Positions 16,230 to 26,271 of a stretch of 64,000 nt of DNA are shown piece by piece. This DNA comes from Cohnella panacarvi Gsoil 349 (GTDB lineage Bacteria > Bacillota > Bacilli > Paenibacillales > Paenibacillaceae), in contig NZ_KI911563.1 of NCBI RefSeq assembly GCF_000515335.1, positions 3,748,869 to 3,812,868 of the forward strand, in the 5' to 3' direction. The notes under the pieces were generated by a model, which was given only the letters and a program-made list of their open reading frames with translations, was not told the DNA's origin and did not search any database. The stretch's first letter is position 1, and each line of letters starts with the position of its first letter. Position numbers and translations under genes: made by a program.

Positions 16230-17429
16230 ATGGAATTGTATTCTTTTCAAATCGGTTCGTTGGTGTTGAACGGTCAACTCTTGTTATACATCGGTTTCGG
16301 TTTAATCGGATATTCGGCGCTGCGTTTTTGGTCGGCACGGCAAGGCTTGGATCGGTCGGCCGGCTTAACGGAAGCGGCCGGGCCGGCTTTTTTGCTATGG
16401 CTCGCCGTATGGAAGCTGAGCCCACTGCTGCTCGATTTCGGCATAACGAGCGGCAATTGGAGCTCGCTGCTGTTCCTGGACGGCGGAGCGATGGGGCAAT
16501 TGCTGGCAGGGACTGCGGTCGTCGTCTACATCGTTTATCAGTTGAATCGCAGACATTGGCCCTTGGAGCAGCTTGCGTCGGCTTTAGCCGTCTATATCGC
16601 GGGAGGCACGATATTTTATCAGGCCGCGCTTCTCGTCATCCGTATCGACCCGCCTCTATATCCCGCTTTGACGCTGGCATGGGCCGCCGTCTACGCGGCG
16701 TACGCGCTGACTCGGCAGCGGCAACGGTACCCGATCGCTTCGAGCGCGATTTTTCTTGGCTCGCTGGCTTGGCTTGCGTTTCCGACCGAACATCGTCTGA
16801 CGATACTCTTCTCCCTTAGCAGCATGCAGGCGTTCTGCCTGGCGGCCGCGTTCTGGGTGTCGAGCGTTAGCCAGAGCTCCCGGACGGCAATCCGCCAGCT
16901 GCCTGTCCTTCTCCTTGTCATGGGGGCGATCGCCTACTCTTTATACGACTCCGCCATTCGTCCGTCCGAGTCGGTTGCGGAGCCTGGACAAGCGGCGTCT
17001 TTAACGACGGGTCTCCATCTCAACCAGCTCGCTCCCGACTTTACGCTGCGTGATCTGCAAGGCAACGCCGTGAGCTTATCCGAATATCGGGGACGCAAAG
17101 TCATCGTGAACTTCTGGGCGTCCTGGTGCCCGCCGTGCAAGGCGGAGATGCCGCATATGCAACGTTTTTACAAGAAATACGGCAGCGACGATATCGTGCT
17201 GCTAAGCGTCAATTTGACGTCGCTTGAGAAGTCGGGCGCAGCGGCGAAGAAGTTCGTCGATAAGAGCGGGATTAGCTTCCCGATCGCTCTGGACGAGGAT
17301 GGCGCCGTTCTTGACCTTTATAAAGTCAGAGCTTACCCGACCACGTACGTGCTGGACGAACGCGGCGTCTCGCAGGACATTATTGTCGGTCCGATGACGA
17401 CCGATTTTATGGAGACTTTGTTGCGATAG
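16230..17429 (+). CDS. Polytopic membrane protein fused to a TlpA/ResA-type thioredoxin domain
   Basis: 399 residues from the ATG at 16230; however GGGAGG ends only 2 bp before it, so the in-frame TTG at 16236 (8-bp spacing) may be the real start. Residues ~8-240 contain about six membrane segments whose first part (FQIGSLVLNGQLLLYIGFGLIGY) faintly resembles Lgt. Residues ~260-399 form a peroxiredoxin/TlpA-like domain: APDFTLRDLQG, VIVNFWASWC-PPC with C300 and C303, and the cis-Pro loop AYPTTYVLDERG. The domain should face outside and reduce or exchange disulfides, for example in cytochrome c maturation or envelope redox balance. The N-terminal fusion is unusual for this family. Confidence 0.85.
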   Translation: MELYSFQIGSLVLNGQLLLYIGFGLIGYSALRFWSARQGLDRSAGLTEAAGPAFLLWLAVWKLSPLLLDFGITSGNWSSLLFLDGGAMGQLLAGTAVVVYIVYQLNRRHWPLEQLASALAVYIAGGTIFYQAALLVIRIDPPLYPALTLAWAAVYAAYALTRQRQRYPIASSAIFLGSLAWLAFPTEHRLTILFSLSSMQAFCLAAAFWVSSVSQSSRTAIRQLPVLLLVMGAIAYSLYDSAIRPSESVAEPGQAASLTTGLHLNQLAPDFTLRDLQGNAVSLSEYRGRKVIVNFWASWCPPCKAEMPHMQRFYKKYGSDDIVLLSVNLTSLEKSGAAAKKFVDKSGISFPIALDEDGAVLDLYKVRAYPTTYVLDERGVSQDIIVGPMTTDFMETLLR

Positions 17430-17450
17430 ATTCGCCATTATGTTTTCATA

Positions 17451-18160
17451 TGCCGCTAAAGGCACGTCCCAGCGCGCTTGCAGGGTTTAACGGCACCTCG
17501 TGCCGCTAAAGGCACGTCCCGGCGCGCTTGCAGGTTTTAACGGCACCTCGTGCCGCTAAAGGCACGTCCCAGCGCGCTTGCAGGTTTTAACGGCACCTCG
17601 TGCCGCTAAAGGCACGTCCCGTCGCGCTTGCAGATTTTAACGGCACCTCGTGCCGCTAAAGGCACGTCCCGGCGCGCTTGCAGGTTTTAACGGCACCTCG
17701 TGCCGCTAAAGGCACGTCCCAGCGTGCTTGCAGGTTTTAACGGCACCTCGTGCCGTTAAAGGCACGTCCCAGCGCGCTTGCAGGGTTTAACGGCACCTCG
17801 TGCCGCTAAACCCACATCCCGGCGCGCTTGCAGGTTTTAACGGCACCTCGTGCCGCTAAAGGCACGTCCCAGCGCGCTTGCAGGGTTTAACGGCACCTCG
17901 TGCCGCTAAAGGCACGTCCCGTCGCGCTTGCAGATTTTAACGGCACCTCGTGCCGCTAAAGGCACGTCCCAGCGCGCTTGCAGGTTTTAACGGCACCTCG
18001 TGCCGCTAAAGGCACGTCCCGGCGCGCTTGCAGGTTTTAACGGTACCTCGTGCCGCTAAAGGCACGTCCCAGCGCGCTTGCAGGTTTTAACGGCACCTCG
18101 TGCCGCTAAAGGCACGTCCCAGCGCGCTTGCAGGTTTTAACGGCACCTCGTGCCGCTAGA
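17451..18160. repeat. Fourteen tandem copies of a 50-bp unit
   Basis: Units begin with TGCCGCTAAA every 50 bp exactly from 17451 to 18101 (14 full units), followed by a partial TGCCGCTAGA at 18151-18160. Each unit holds GGCACGTCCC, a variable dinucleotide (AG, GG or GT), CGCGCTTGCAG, a variable G/T/A position and TTTAACGGCACCTCG. Across unit junctions TTTAACGGCAC-CTC-GTGCCGCTAAA is an 11-bp inverted repeat with one mismatch (perfect at the 17751 unit), so each junction can fold into a hairpin. There are no unique spacers, and 50 is not a multiple of 3, so this is neither CRISPR nor coding. It fills the gap between the TlpA-fusion and MBL genes. Confidence 0.95.
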
Positions 18161-18203
18161 GTCTCGTTCAATGCGCATTACGGGCGCTATTTTCCCTCCT
18201 TCA

Positions 18204-18233
18204 TTGGTACATTTCTAGGTTTCCTGCTATAGT
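18204..18233 (+). promoter_or_regulatory. Promoter of the MBL/ABC-F operon
   Basis: TTGGTA (18204-18209), an 18-bp spacer and TATAGT (18228-18233). Because the -10 box abuts the ATG at 18234, that ATG cannot be the translation start. Confidence 0.65.
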
Positions 18234-18266
18234 ATGAGGAGAGATTATCATCCGGAGGGATTACAA

Positions 18267-19231
18267 TTGCGAAGGCGCTTCGGCAACTTGGATTCCATCT
18301 TTGCCGGCAAAGCATCGATGGATCAATTCGACCGTTGGCGTGAGGACCGTCTCCGTAAATTGCGGAACAAAGGCTATGGCAACGTTGTTCCTAATGTCGT
18401 TCCCGATCTTCGTTTCTTGCAGCATAATCGAAGCGAACCCACTATCACTTGGATCGGACATTCGACGTTCCTGATTCAGATGGCAGGCTTGAATATCGTT
18501 ACAGACCCGGTATGGGCGAGGCGTATGGCGTTCCGCAAGCGAATGACTCCGCCGGGCATCGAACTGTCGGACATGCCGTCCGTAGACGTCGTGCTCATCT
18601 CCCATTCCCACTATGACCACCTTCATATTCCTTCGCTGCGCAGGCTCAGGGGGCCGAAGAGGATGATCGTCCCCGCCGGGCTCCGGCGCAAGCTCCTGCT
18701 TCGGGGCTTCCTTCAAGCCGAAGAGCTGCATTGGTGGGAAGATACCGCGCATCACCGCATCAAGTTCACGTTCGTTCCCGCCCAGCATTGGACGAGGCGC
18801 AACCCTTGGGATATGAATACGTCCCACTGGGGCGGATGGGTGATGCAGTGCGATCATGGCCCTACGATCTACTTCGCCGGGGACAGCGGTTATTTTCGCG
18901 GATTCTCGGAAATCGGCCGGAAGTTCAAGATCGACATGGCGTTGCTGCCGATCGGGGCGTACGATCCCGAATGGTTCATGGCGTCTCAGCACGTCAGTCC
19001 GGAGGAAGCGCTGCAAGCGTTCTTGGATTTGAGGGCGCAATATTTCGTGCCCATGCATTACGGAGCGTTCAAGCTATCAGACGATACGCCGCTCGAAGCG
19101 CTTCAGCGGCTGGAGGCGTCCCGCAAGGCGAATGGCGTACCGGAGGACAGGATCTGTCTGCTGCGGCATGGAGAAACGATGAGATTTACGAGCAATAAGC
19201 CAGATTACGATGCAAAGGATGGATTAGACTC

Positions 19232-19235
<4 letters not shown>
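18267..19235 (+). CDS. MBL-fold hydrolase, UlaG/NAPE-PLD-like
   Basis: 322 residues from the TTG at 18267, chosen because GGAGGG lies 8 bp upstream and the earlier ATG (18234) overlaps the promoter. The motif TWIGHSTFLIQM followed by TDPVWARR and the metal site SHSHYDHLHIPSL is typical of the UlaG/NAPE-PLD-like branch of MBL proteins, with later metal ligands in FAGDSGYFRGF and MHYGAF. Members cleave phosphodiesters or lactones; the substrate is unknown here. The stop overlaps the next start (ATGA), so it forms an operon with the ABC-F gene. Confidence 0.88.
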
Positions 19236-20854
<1,619 letters not shown>

Positions 20855-20870
20855 GGCAATAAGCCTCTAC

Positions 20871-20906
20871 AATTCCTATTCGCGTTAGCGCGGATAGGAA
20901 TTTTTT
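20871..20906 (+). terminator. Terminator of the MBL/ABC-F operon
   Basis: A 14-bp stem (20871-20884 with 20889-20902, one G-U) with a TTAG loop, running into six T. Confidence 0.9.
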
Positions 20907-20999
20907 GCGTCGCGGCGAATAGGGACAATGGCACAGCCCAAGCGAGAATTCCGCTCCTGCATAGGATGAATCAGCCTAATAAAAGGAGCGAAAGCGATT

Positions 21000-21458
21000 A
21001 TGGGATTTTTTCCGATACCGGGCCCGGGAGGCGGATTTCCAGGAGGGCCGGGATTTCCGGGAGGTCCGGGGTTTCCAGGGGGACCAGGGGGACCAGGATT
21101 TCCAGGGGGACCAGGAGGACCAGGGTTTCCGGGAGGCCCGGGATTTCCGGGGGGAGGGTTCCCCGGAGCGCCCGGAGGTCCGGGACCGGGGCAGGCGCAG
21201 GCACCGACCGCCCCGCCTCCGCAGTTCACGCCGCAGTTGCCCCCTCAGGCGCAAGCCGGCACGTTCGCGGTCGACCCGGGCGGCATCCGGTTCTGCTTAT
21301 TCCGCAACACTTACGTTTGGTTGAACAACGGAGAACAGTTTTGGTTTTACCCCGTCTTCGTGGGAAGAACCTCCGTCGCCGGGTTTAGATGGTTCGGTTT
21401 CTTCTGGTCCTACTTCGGCATAGATACGTCCCGAATCCGCTCCTATACGTGCTTCTAA
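21000..21458 (+). CDS. Collagen-like Gly-X-Y protein with aromatic C-terminal domain
   Basis: 152 residues; AGGAG lies 10 bp ahead of the ATG. Residues ~8-65 are made of GGPGFPGGP-type collagen-like triplets. A Pro/Gln/Ala linker follows, then a ~60-residue C-terminal domain rich in Phe/Trp/Tyr (RFCLFRNTYVWLNNGEQFWFYPVF, RWFGFFWSYFG) ending in Cys-Phe. No signal peptide. Similar C-terminal domains occur in small Bacillales proteins; a spore-coat or exosporium role is plausible because collagen-like proteins are common there, but this is inference. Confidence 0.8.
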   Translation: MGFFPIPGPGGGFPGGPGFPGGPGFPGGPGGPGFPGGPGGPGFPGGPGFPGGGFPGAPGGPGPGQAQAPTAPPPQFTPQLPPQAQAGTFAVDPGGIRFCLFRNTYVWLNNGEQFWFYPVFVGRTSVAGFRWFGFFWSYFGIDTSRIRSYTCF

Positions 21459-21525
21459 AGATGAGGCCGGCGCCTGCAGTCTAGGTGCCGGTTTCTTTCT
21501 TTATGTTTCCTTATGACATTCACCT

Positions 21526-22136
21526 GGACTATAACGACGGGGTGAGGGGGAGATGGCCTAATTAGCAACCATTTGCAGTTATCCGAGGCCGAGTCGAATG
21601 TCGGCGTTACAATAAAACACATACGCATTTATTTACTGTTCCGGACAAGCATACGGCTGCATTTTACTAAAATAACTGAAAATCGTTGGTATTCGCCTCA
21701 CGCTGGAGCTTATTGCTTGAAATAACTGCGAATGGTTGTTACTTTTTCGAATTGACCCCGTTCCGGACTACAACGACGGGGTGACACGGACTACATCGAC
21801 GGAGAGAGGAAAATCCGGACTAAATAGCAACCATTTGCAGTTATCCGAGGCCGAGTCGAATGTCGGCGTTACAATAAAACACATCCGCATGTATTTACTG
21901 TTCCGGACAAGCATAAGGCTGCATTTTACTAAAATAACTGAAAATCGTTGGTATTCGCCTCACGCTGGAGCTTATTGCTTGAAATAACTGCGAATGGTTG
22001 TTATTTTTTCAAATCGGCCCCGTTCCGGACTACAACGACGGGGGTGACACGGACTACAACGACGAGTTAAGGGGGAGATGGCCTAAATAGCAACCATTTG
22101 CAGTTATCCGAGGCCGAGTCGAATGTCGGCGTTACA
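21526..22136. repeat. Tandem ~262-bp repeat with 20-bp inverted ends (2 full copies plus a fragment)
   Basis: A 179-bp core lies at 21563-21741 and again at 21825-22003, nearly identical. Each core starts with TAGCAACCATTTGCAGTTAT and ends with its near-complement ATAACTGCGAATGGTTGTTA (18/20). An internal ATAACTGAAAATCGTTGGTA is a third, weaker copy of the same 20-mer. A truncated third copy (49 bp) is at 22088-22136. The cores are separated by linkers containing CGGACTACAACGACGGGG, itself repeated at 21764 and 22027. Starts are 262 and 263 bp apart. No credible gene is present. Confidence 0.92.
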
Positions 22137-22168
22137 CCCGAATAGACACCGTGTGATTCACCGCCTAT

Positions 22169-22190
22169 AACCGCCGATCGGCGGTTTTTT
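22169..22190 (+). terminator. Terminator-like hairpin without an adjacent upstream gene
   Basis: AACCGCC-GATC-GGCGGTT (22169-22186) followed by TTTTTT. The nearest upstream gene ends 0.7 kb away, beyond the repeat array, so it may end transcripts crossing the repeats. Confidence 0.75.
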
Positions 22191-22209
22191 GGCGTTGCCA
22201 AATCATTCC

Positions 22210-22239
22210 TTGTAAGCGCGTGCTACCCCTTGATATAAC
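22210..22239 (+). promoter_or_regulatory. Promoter of the SH3/NlpC-P60 gene
   Basis: TTGTAA (22210-22215), 18-bp spacer, TATAAC (22234-22239). A second perfect TATAAT at 22342-22347 lacks a good -35. Confidence 0.55.
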
Positions 22240-22245
22240 GGCACT

Positions 22246-22403
22246 TCGCTACCATATACCTAGTCCTGCCATGGAACTGATTTCCCACGGAGGAAATCTA
22301 GCCTGGTCATGACGGCGGATGGAAGGCTGATCTAGCCGTTCTATAATGAGGTTGGGGAAGTGTCATCCCCACTACCAGAGTTCACACCAAAGGAGCGATC
22401 GAA
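22246..22403 (+). promoter_or_regulatory. Structured 5' leader of the NlpC/P60 gene, class unknown
   Basis: About 158 nt of untranslated leader is predicted from the promoter to the GTG. It can form three hairpins: GATTTCC/GGAAATC (22279-22285 with 22292-22298), GGCT/AGCC (22325-22328 with 22334-22337), and a GGGGA/TCCCC stem (22354-22358 with 22366-22370). Compared from memory with c-di-AMP, c-di-GMP, SAM, guanidine, purine, lysine and T-box leaders, it shows none of their conserved cores. Confidence 0.35.
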
Positions 22404-23615
22404 GTGAGGAAAGGTTTATTGATCGTGACGTCTGCGCTTGCGATGCTTATGTCTGTTCCGACGTTCGCGTCGGCGGCAACCGGAGGGAGCTCCGCCAACA
22501 TCGTCAGCACGGTTAGCTTCCGCAGCGGTCCAAGCACATCATCGACGGTTATGAAGTATTTAAAGGCTGGCGACAAAGTTACGATCGTGGAAGAGACGAA
22601 TTCGTACTGGTATAAAGTGAAGGATAGCAACGGTCAGATCGGGTACGTGTCGTCGAACGAGAAATACATAGACGTGGTCGAGCAAGCCGTAACGACGACC
22701 AACGCCGTGATCGTCAGCTCCGTCTCGTTCCGCAAGGGACCTTCGACTAGCGACGAGCGGATCAGGTACCTTAAGAAGGACGAGAAAGTTACGATTACGA
22801 GCAAAATGAACAGCTATTGGTACGCGGTCAAGGATGCAGGCGGGGTCTCCGGCTACATCAGCACGTCCGCGGATTACGTCAAAGTAACGGGCTCCATCCC
22901 GGCTCCCCCGGCCGGAAGCGACACGAACCCGGACACGACCGCAAGCAACGCGGTAATCGTAGCTTCGGTCTCCTTCCGCGACGCGCCTTCGACGAGCGGA
23001 ACGCGCATGAGATATTTGCAGAAGGACGAGAAGGTGCGCATTACCAAGAAGGTAAACGACTATTGGTACGCGATAACGGATGCCAAAGGCGTCGCCGGCT
23101 ACATCAGCACGTCCGGCTCCTATGTGAAGGTCACCGGGGACATCCCGAAGCCGCCGGCTCAAAATTTGCCGATCGCCCAGCAAGTCGAGCTCGTGATCGC
23201 GGCTGGCAACAAGTACCTCGGCACGCCTTACGAGTTCGGCTCGGACCGCGGAACGACGGCCACGTTCGATTGCTCGGATTTCGTCCGGCAAGCGTTCAAG
23301 GACGCGTTGGAGCTCGTCCTTCCGGCAGACTCGCGCCAGCAGGGGGAATACGTAAGAGCGAACAACTCCGTATCGACGGATTGGCGTACGCTGAAGCGTG
23401 GCGATCTGATGTTCTTCATGGATTACGCCGGCTCCGCCGCTTCGAATTATGCGGATAAATCTCCTTTCGGGGAAACGATTACCCACGTCGGCATTTATCT
23501 CGGCAATGGCCAAATCCTGCATACCTACTCCAAAGAATCCGGCGGAGTGCGAGTCGATCACATTGAAGGAACCGCATGGGAGCATCGCTTCTTGTACGGA
23601 GGCAGCGCGCTCTAA
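22404..23615 (+). CDS. Secreted SH3/NlpC-P60 peptidoglycan endopeptidase
   Basis: 403 residues from the GTG at 22404, with AGGAG 8 bp upstream. Signal peptide MRKGLLIVTSALAMLMSVPTFASA. Three bacterial SH3 domains follow (~32-92, ~100-162, ~183-245), each with a V-x-F-R-x-x-P-S-T core and a WY-x-V/I segment, for wall binding. The NlpC/P60 domain (~258-403) has C290 in FDCSDF, H361 in THVGIYLGNG and a third polar residue near H373. It should cleave D-Glu-meso-DAP-type peptide links during growth or cell separation. A strong terminator follows. Confidence 0.93.
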   Translation: MRKGLLIVTSALAMLMSVPTFASAATGGSSANIVSTVSFRSGPSTSSTVMKYLKAGDKVTIVEETNSYWYKVKDSNGQIGYVSSNEKYIDVVEQAVTTTNAVIVSSVSFRKGPSTSDERIRYLKKDEKVTITSKMNSYWYAVKDAGGVSGYISTSADYVKVTGSIPAPPAGSDTNPDTTASNAVIVASVSFRDAPSTSGTRMRYLQKDEKVRITKKVNDYWYAITDAKGVAGYISTSGSYVKVTGDIPKPPAQNLPIAQQVELVIAAGNKYLGTPYEFGSDRGTTATFDCSDFVRQAFKDALELVLPADSRQQGEYVRANNSVSTDWRTLKRGDLMFFMDYAGSAASNYADKSPFGETITHVGIYLGNGQILHTYSKESGGVRVDHIEGTAWEHRFLYGGSAL

Positions 23616-23628
23616 CTTCATAAAGCAT

Positions 23629-23671
23629 AAAGCTCGCGCATCCGCCGAATGAGGCGTTGCGCGAGCTTTTT
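23629..23671. terminator. Bidirectional terminator
   Basis: AAAGCTCGCGCA (23629-23640) pairs perfectly with 23658-23669 and is followed by T's; the complement also ends in AT-rich sequence, serving the convergent Nif3-like gene. Confidence 0.88.
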
Positions 23672-23677
23672 GTCATT

Positions 23678-24472
23678 TTAGATGTATCGGAACAAAGGCT
23701 CTTCTTCAATATAATGTATAGGCACGCCCGGAAATTTAGCGCTTAACCATTCGGCCAACAAGCGCATGCCGGGCACTTCGCTCTCCCTATGTCCGAGGAC
23801 GATCAGAGCTCTGCTCCGGCCGAGCCGGGCAGCATCCTTAACGTACTCGGGCGTTTCCCATTCGGGGCCTTCGCCGACGATCAGCAGATCAAGCTTCTCC
23901 CTTTCGAACAACGGTATCGCGTGATCGCCGCCCCCGCGGTAGCCGACGGCTATGCCGACCCGGTTGCAAAGCCGCGATACGTCGCCGACGACGCGCACCG
24001 ATGATAACCCGAGGCGCCGCTTCATTAACCGTGCGATCTCATCCACGGTAACGTCGCCGGGTAAAGCTAAGAAAGACGCGGTAGAATCATGTCGGACGAC
24101 GGAAGCCTCCCATCCCATGGAGCGGACTAGGCCGAGCATTATTCCGTCGGGCTCGAGTCGGTGCCAATGATCGTGATTGCGGTAGACGGACATGCCCGCG
24201 CGTGCGATGAGCTCGCGTTTGGCTTGAACGACGGGATCGTCCTCGTACCGGCGAGGATCGTGGTGGTGGTTGTAATAAATGCCTTCGTGAGTCACGAGCA
24301 GATTCGCGCCGGCTTCGATCGCTTTCTCGATCGCTTCGATCGAAGCCGAGAACGAGACCGCTATCGCTCGAACCGTCGAGTCCGGCTCGCCGGCGATCAA
24401 GATGTCCGACGAACGTGGATCGCGATCCGGCATCGTCATTACGGCGATGATATCGCCAATCGTAATCTTCAT
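23678..24472 (-). CDS. Nif3-like dinuclear-metal protein
   Basis: 264 residues from the ATG at 24472 (GGAAGGTG 8 bp upstream; an earlier ATG has no site). Features of the Nif3/GTP-cyclohydrolase-I-type-2 family are the metal-binding LLVTHEGIYYNH, NHDHWHR (early half), and GHRESE near the C-terminus where a conserved H-x-x-x-E closes the site. The family forms toroidal hexamers with two metal ions; enzymatic roles are debated. It stands alone, convergent with the NlpC/P60 gene and divergent from the YesN-type regulator. A possible extended -10 (TGGTATGCT) is seen about 25 bp upstream on the minus strand. Confidence 0.85.
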   Translation of the reverse strand: MKITIGDIIAVMTMPDRDPRSSDILIAGEPDSTVRAIAVSFSASIEAIEKAIEAGANLLVTHEGIYYNHHHDPRRYEDDPVVQAKRELIARAGMSVYRNHDHWHRLEPDGIMLGLVRSMGWEASVVRHDSTASFLALPGDVTVDEIARLMKRRLGLSSVRVVGDVSRLCNRVGIAVGYRGGGDHAIPLFEREKLDLLIVGEGPEWETPEYVKDAARLGRSRALIVLGHRESEVPGMRLLAEWLSAKFPGVPIHYIEEEPLFRYI

Positions 24473-24550
24473 AATTCGCACCTTCCTTAGCAAGAAGCAT
24501 ACCACGATTTGGGTATTGTCATTTACTTATTAACTTTGATAAATTTAGAT

Positions 24551-24578
24551 TTGTAAGTTTTACAAAATAAAATATAAA
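24551..24578 (+). promoter_or_regulatory. Probable promoter of the first YesN/YesM operon
   Basis: TTGTAA (24551-24556), 16-bp spacer, TATAAA (24573-24578), in an AT-rich stretch. Confidence 0.45.
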
Positions 24579-24643
24579 CTTTTCTAAGTTTCTTTCGGGG
24601 TGTCGATGCGGTAAAATGGATTGCATTGTGTATTTGTTCGGGA

Positions 24644-24657
24644 TGAAAGCGATTACA
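24644..24657 (+). promoter_or_regulatory. cre site (CcpA operator)
   Basis: TGAAAGCGATTACA fits the consensus TGWNANCGNTNWCA at every position. It lies between the probable promoter and the start codon of the YesN-type regulator, where CcpA would block elongation under preferred sugars. Confidence 0.8.
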
Positions 24658-24676
24658 TATATTGGGAGGGATACGC

Positions 24677-26254
24677 ATGATGAAAGTCATACTGGTCGAC
24701 GACGAGATCTTTGTGCGTAAAGGTCTGCTTGCGCTCATCCCCTGGCAGCGGCTTGGTTACGAGGTCGTCGGCGAAGCGGATGACGGCGAGGAAGCAACGA
24801 AGCTGATCGAGCGGTTAAGCCCGGACGTGGTCATCACGGACATCAGGATGCCCGTGATGGATGGCTTGCGGATGATCGGGAACATAAGGGATAACGGAGG
24901 ATATGCGCCTAAATTTATTATTATCAGCGGCTACAGCGATTTCAAATACGCCCAGCAGGCCGTCCGATACGGCGTGCAAGATTTCATATTGAAGCCGATC
25001 GACGAGGACGAGCTGACGGTCGCGCTGATTCGGATCAAAGACATGATCGAAGAAGAACATAGAGGAAAATCCGCGCCGCGCGTAGATTTCGACGCCGCCT
25101 TGCTGGAAAGCTGGTATTCGGGCGCGGTGAACGAAGAGATGGCTTCGGTTACCGCGGAGCTGCTCGATATCCGCCAAGACAAGGAATACTGCTGCATTCT
25201 GGTCGAACGCAACAACATCGGCTTCGGGCAAGAGCGGGAGCCGTGGGCGATCGAACAGATGAGCGACCTGAAACGGATCCTATTCGAAGCGATTGCTCCC
25301 GATCGCAAAGCGATTGTATACGATGCGGGCTTATCCGCGTTCGGCTTGCTGACGACGCAGGGGGCGCCGGGCGATACGGTTCAGGAGTGGGAAGCGTTCG
25401 CCGCCAGGATGCTGTGGGCGACGCCGCAGGAGCTTAGGCCGAATATGCGCTTGTACGTCGGCAAACCGGGCATGGGCGTAGCGGGTGTTACCGAATCGCA
25501 TAAGACCGCTAAGGAATTGGTGCAATACAAGTTCGCGTTGGACGGACAATCGGTGATTTCCTATGAAGAAGCTTCGCGGGTGTCGCTTAAATACAAGCAG
25601 TCAGACGCCAAGCTGAACGCGGAGCTGATGGAGGCGATTGAGGAGGGCAAGGAGCTTGCGGTGCGAGCGGCGATCGACAAGCTGTTCGAAGCGTTCACCG
25701 TGGAGAAATTCGCTCCCGAATCGGTGCAAGCGTCCATCGCGCAGAGCGTGCTCGGAATTACGAAGATCGTCCGCGAGCTTGATGGCGACGAGAACGAGCT
25801 CGCTTCCTTGAAAGCGATGATGCAGTGGTCGAACGAGCCGAAAACGGCGTTCGGACTGAAAAGCATGATCATCGCTTTCGTCATGGAGAGCGTCGCTTAC
25901 ATTACCGACAAGCGCAAATACCGCTCGAAAGGCGGCATCCAGAAGGTCAAGCAATATATCGAAGCCCATTATCACGAGAACATGAGCCTCAAAAGCATCT
26001 CCAAAACTTTCTATATGAATCCTGTTTATCTCGGGCAGCTTTTCAAGAAAACGTACGGCGTCTATTTCAACGATTACTTGCTCGAGATCCGCATTACGGA
26101 GGCGAAAAAGCTGCTGCGGCAGACCGACCTTAAAGTCTACGAGGTCGCTGAGCGCGTCGGTTTCTGCAATCCGGACTATTTCGTTACGCAATTCGAGAAG
26201 GTGGAGCATAAGACGCCGACCGAATACAAGAACAGTCTTCTCACTAAAAAATAA
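24677..26254 (+). CDS. YesN-type AraC-family response regulator (aldouronate locus)
   Basis: 525 residues from the ATG at 24677 (GGGAGGG upstream). Residues ~1-120 are a receiver domain with VDDE, the phosphoacceptor in VVITDIRMPVMDG, and the Lys in ILKPID. A ~290-residue middle region of unknown fold follows. The C-terminal ~100 residues carry two AraC helix-turn-helix motifs (MSLKSISKTFYMNPVYLGQLFKKTYG and KVYEVAERVGFCNPDYFVTQFEK). It pairs with the YesM-type kinase downstream and should activate the transporter operon. A cre site precedes it. Confidence 0.93.
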   Translation: MMKVILVDDEIFVRKGLLALIPWQRLGYEVVGEADDGEEATKLIERLSPDVVITDIRMPVMDGLRMIGNIRDNGGYAPKFIIISGYSDFKYAQQAVRYGVQDFILKPIDEDELTVALIRIKDMIEEEHRGKSAPRVDFDAALLESWYSGAVNEEMASVTAELLDIRQDKEYCCILVERNNIGFGQEREPWAIEQMSDLKRILFEAIAPDRKAIVYDAGLSAFGLLTTQGAPGDTVQEWEAFAARMLWATPQELRPNMRLYVGKPGMGVAGVTESHKTAKELVQYKFALDGQSVISYEEASRVSLKYKQSDAKLNAELMEAIEEGKELAVRAAIDKLFEAFTVEKFAPESVQASIAQSVLGITKIVRELDGDENELASLKAMMQWSNEPKTAFGLKSMIIAFVMESVAYITDKRKYRSKGGIQKVKQYIEAHYHENMSLKSISKTFYMNPVYLGQLFKKTYGVYFNDYLLEIRITEAKKLLRQTDLKVYEVAERVGFCNPDYFVTQFEKVEHKTPTEYKNSLLTKK

Positions 26255-26271
26255 GACGCGGTGATTATCGA

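Noticed and set aside
17451-18160. 50-bp repeat array as a CRISPR
   Set aside because: The whole 50-bp unit is repeated without unique spacers, and no cas genes are nearby.
21736-21987. 83-codon ORF across the 262-bp repeats
   Set aside because: It spans a repeat junction, has no ribosome site, and the equivalent ORF is not open in the other copy.
23678-24472. Nif3-like protein as a true GTP cyclohydrolase I type 2
   Set aside because: The database-style name comes from one relative; the sequence supports only membership of the dinuclear-metal Nif3 family.
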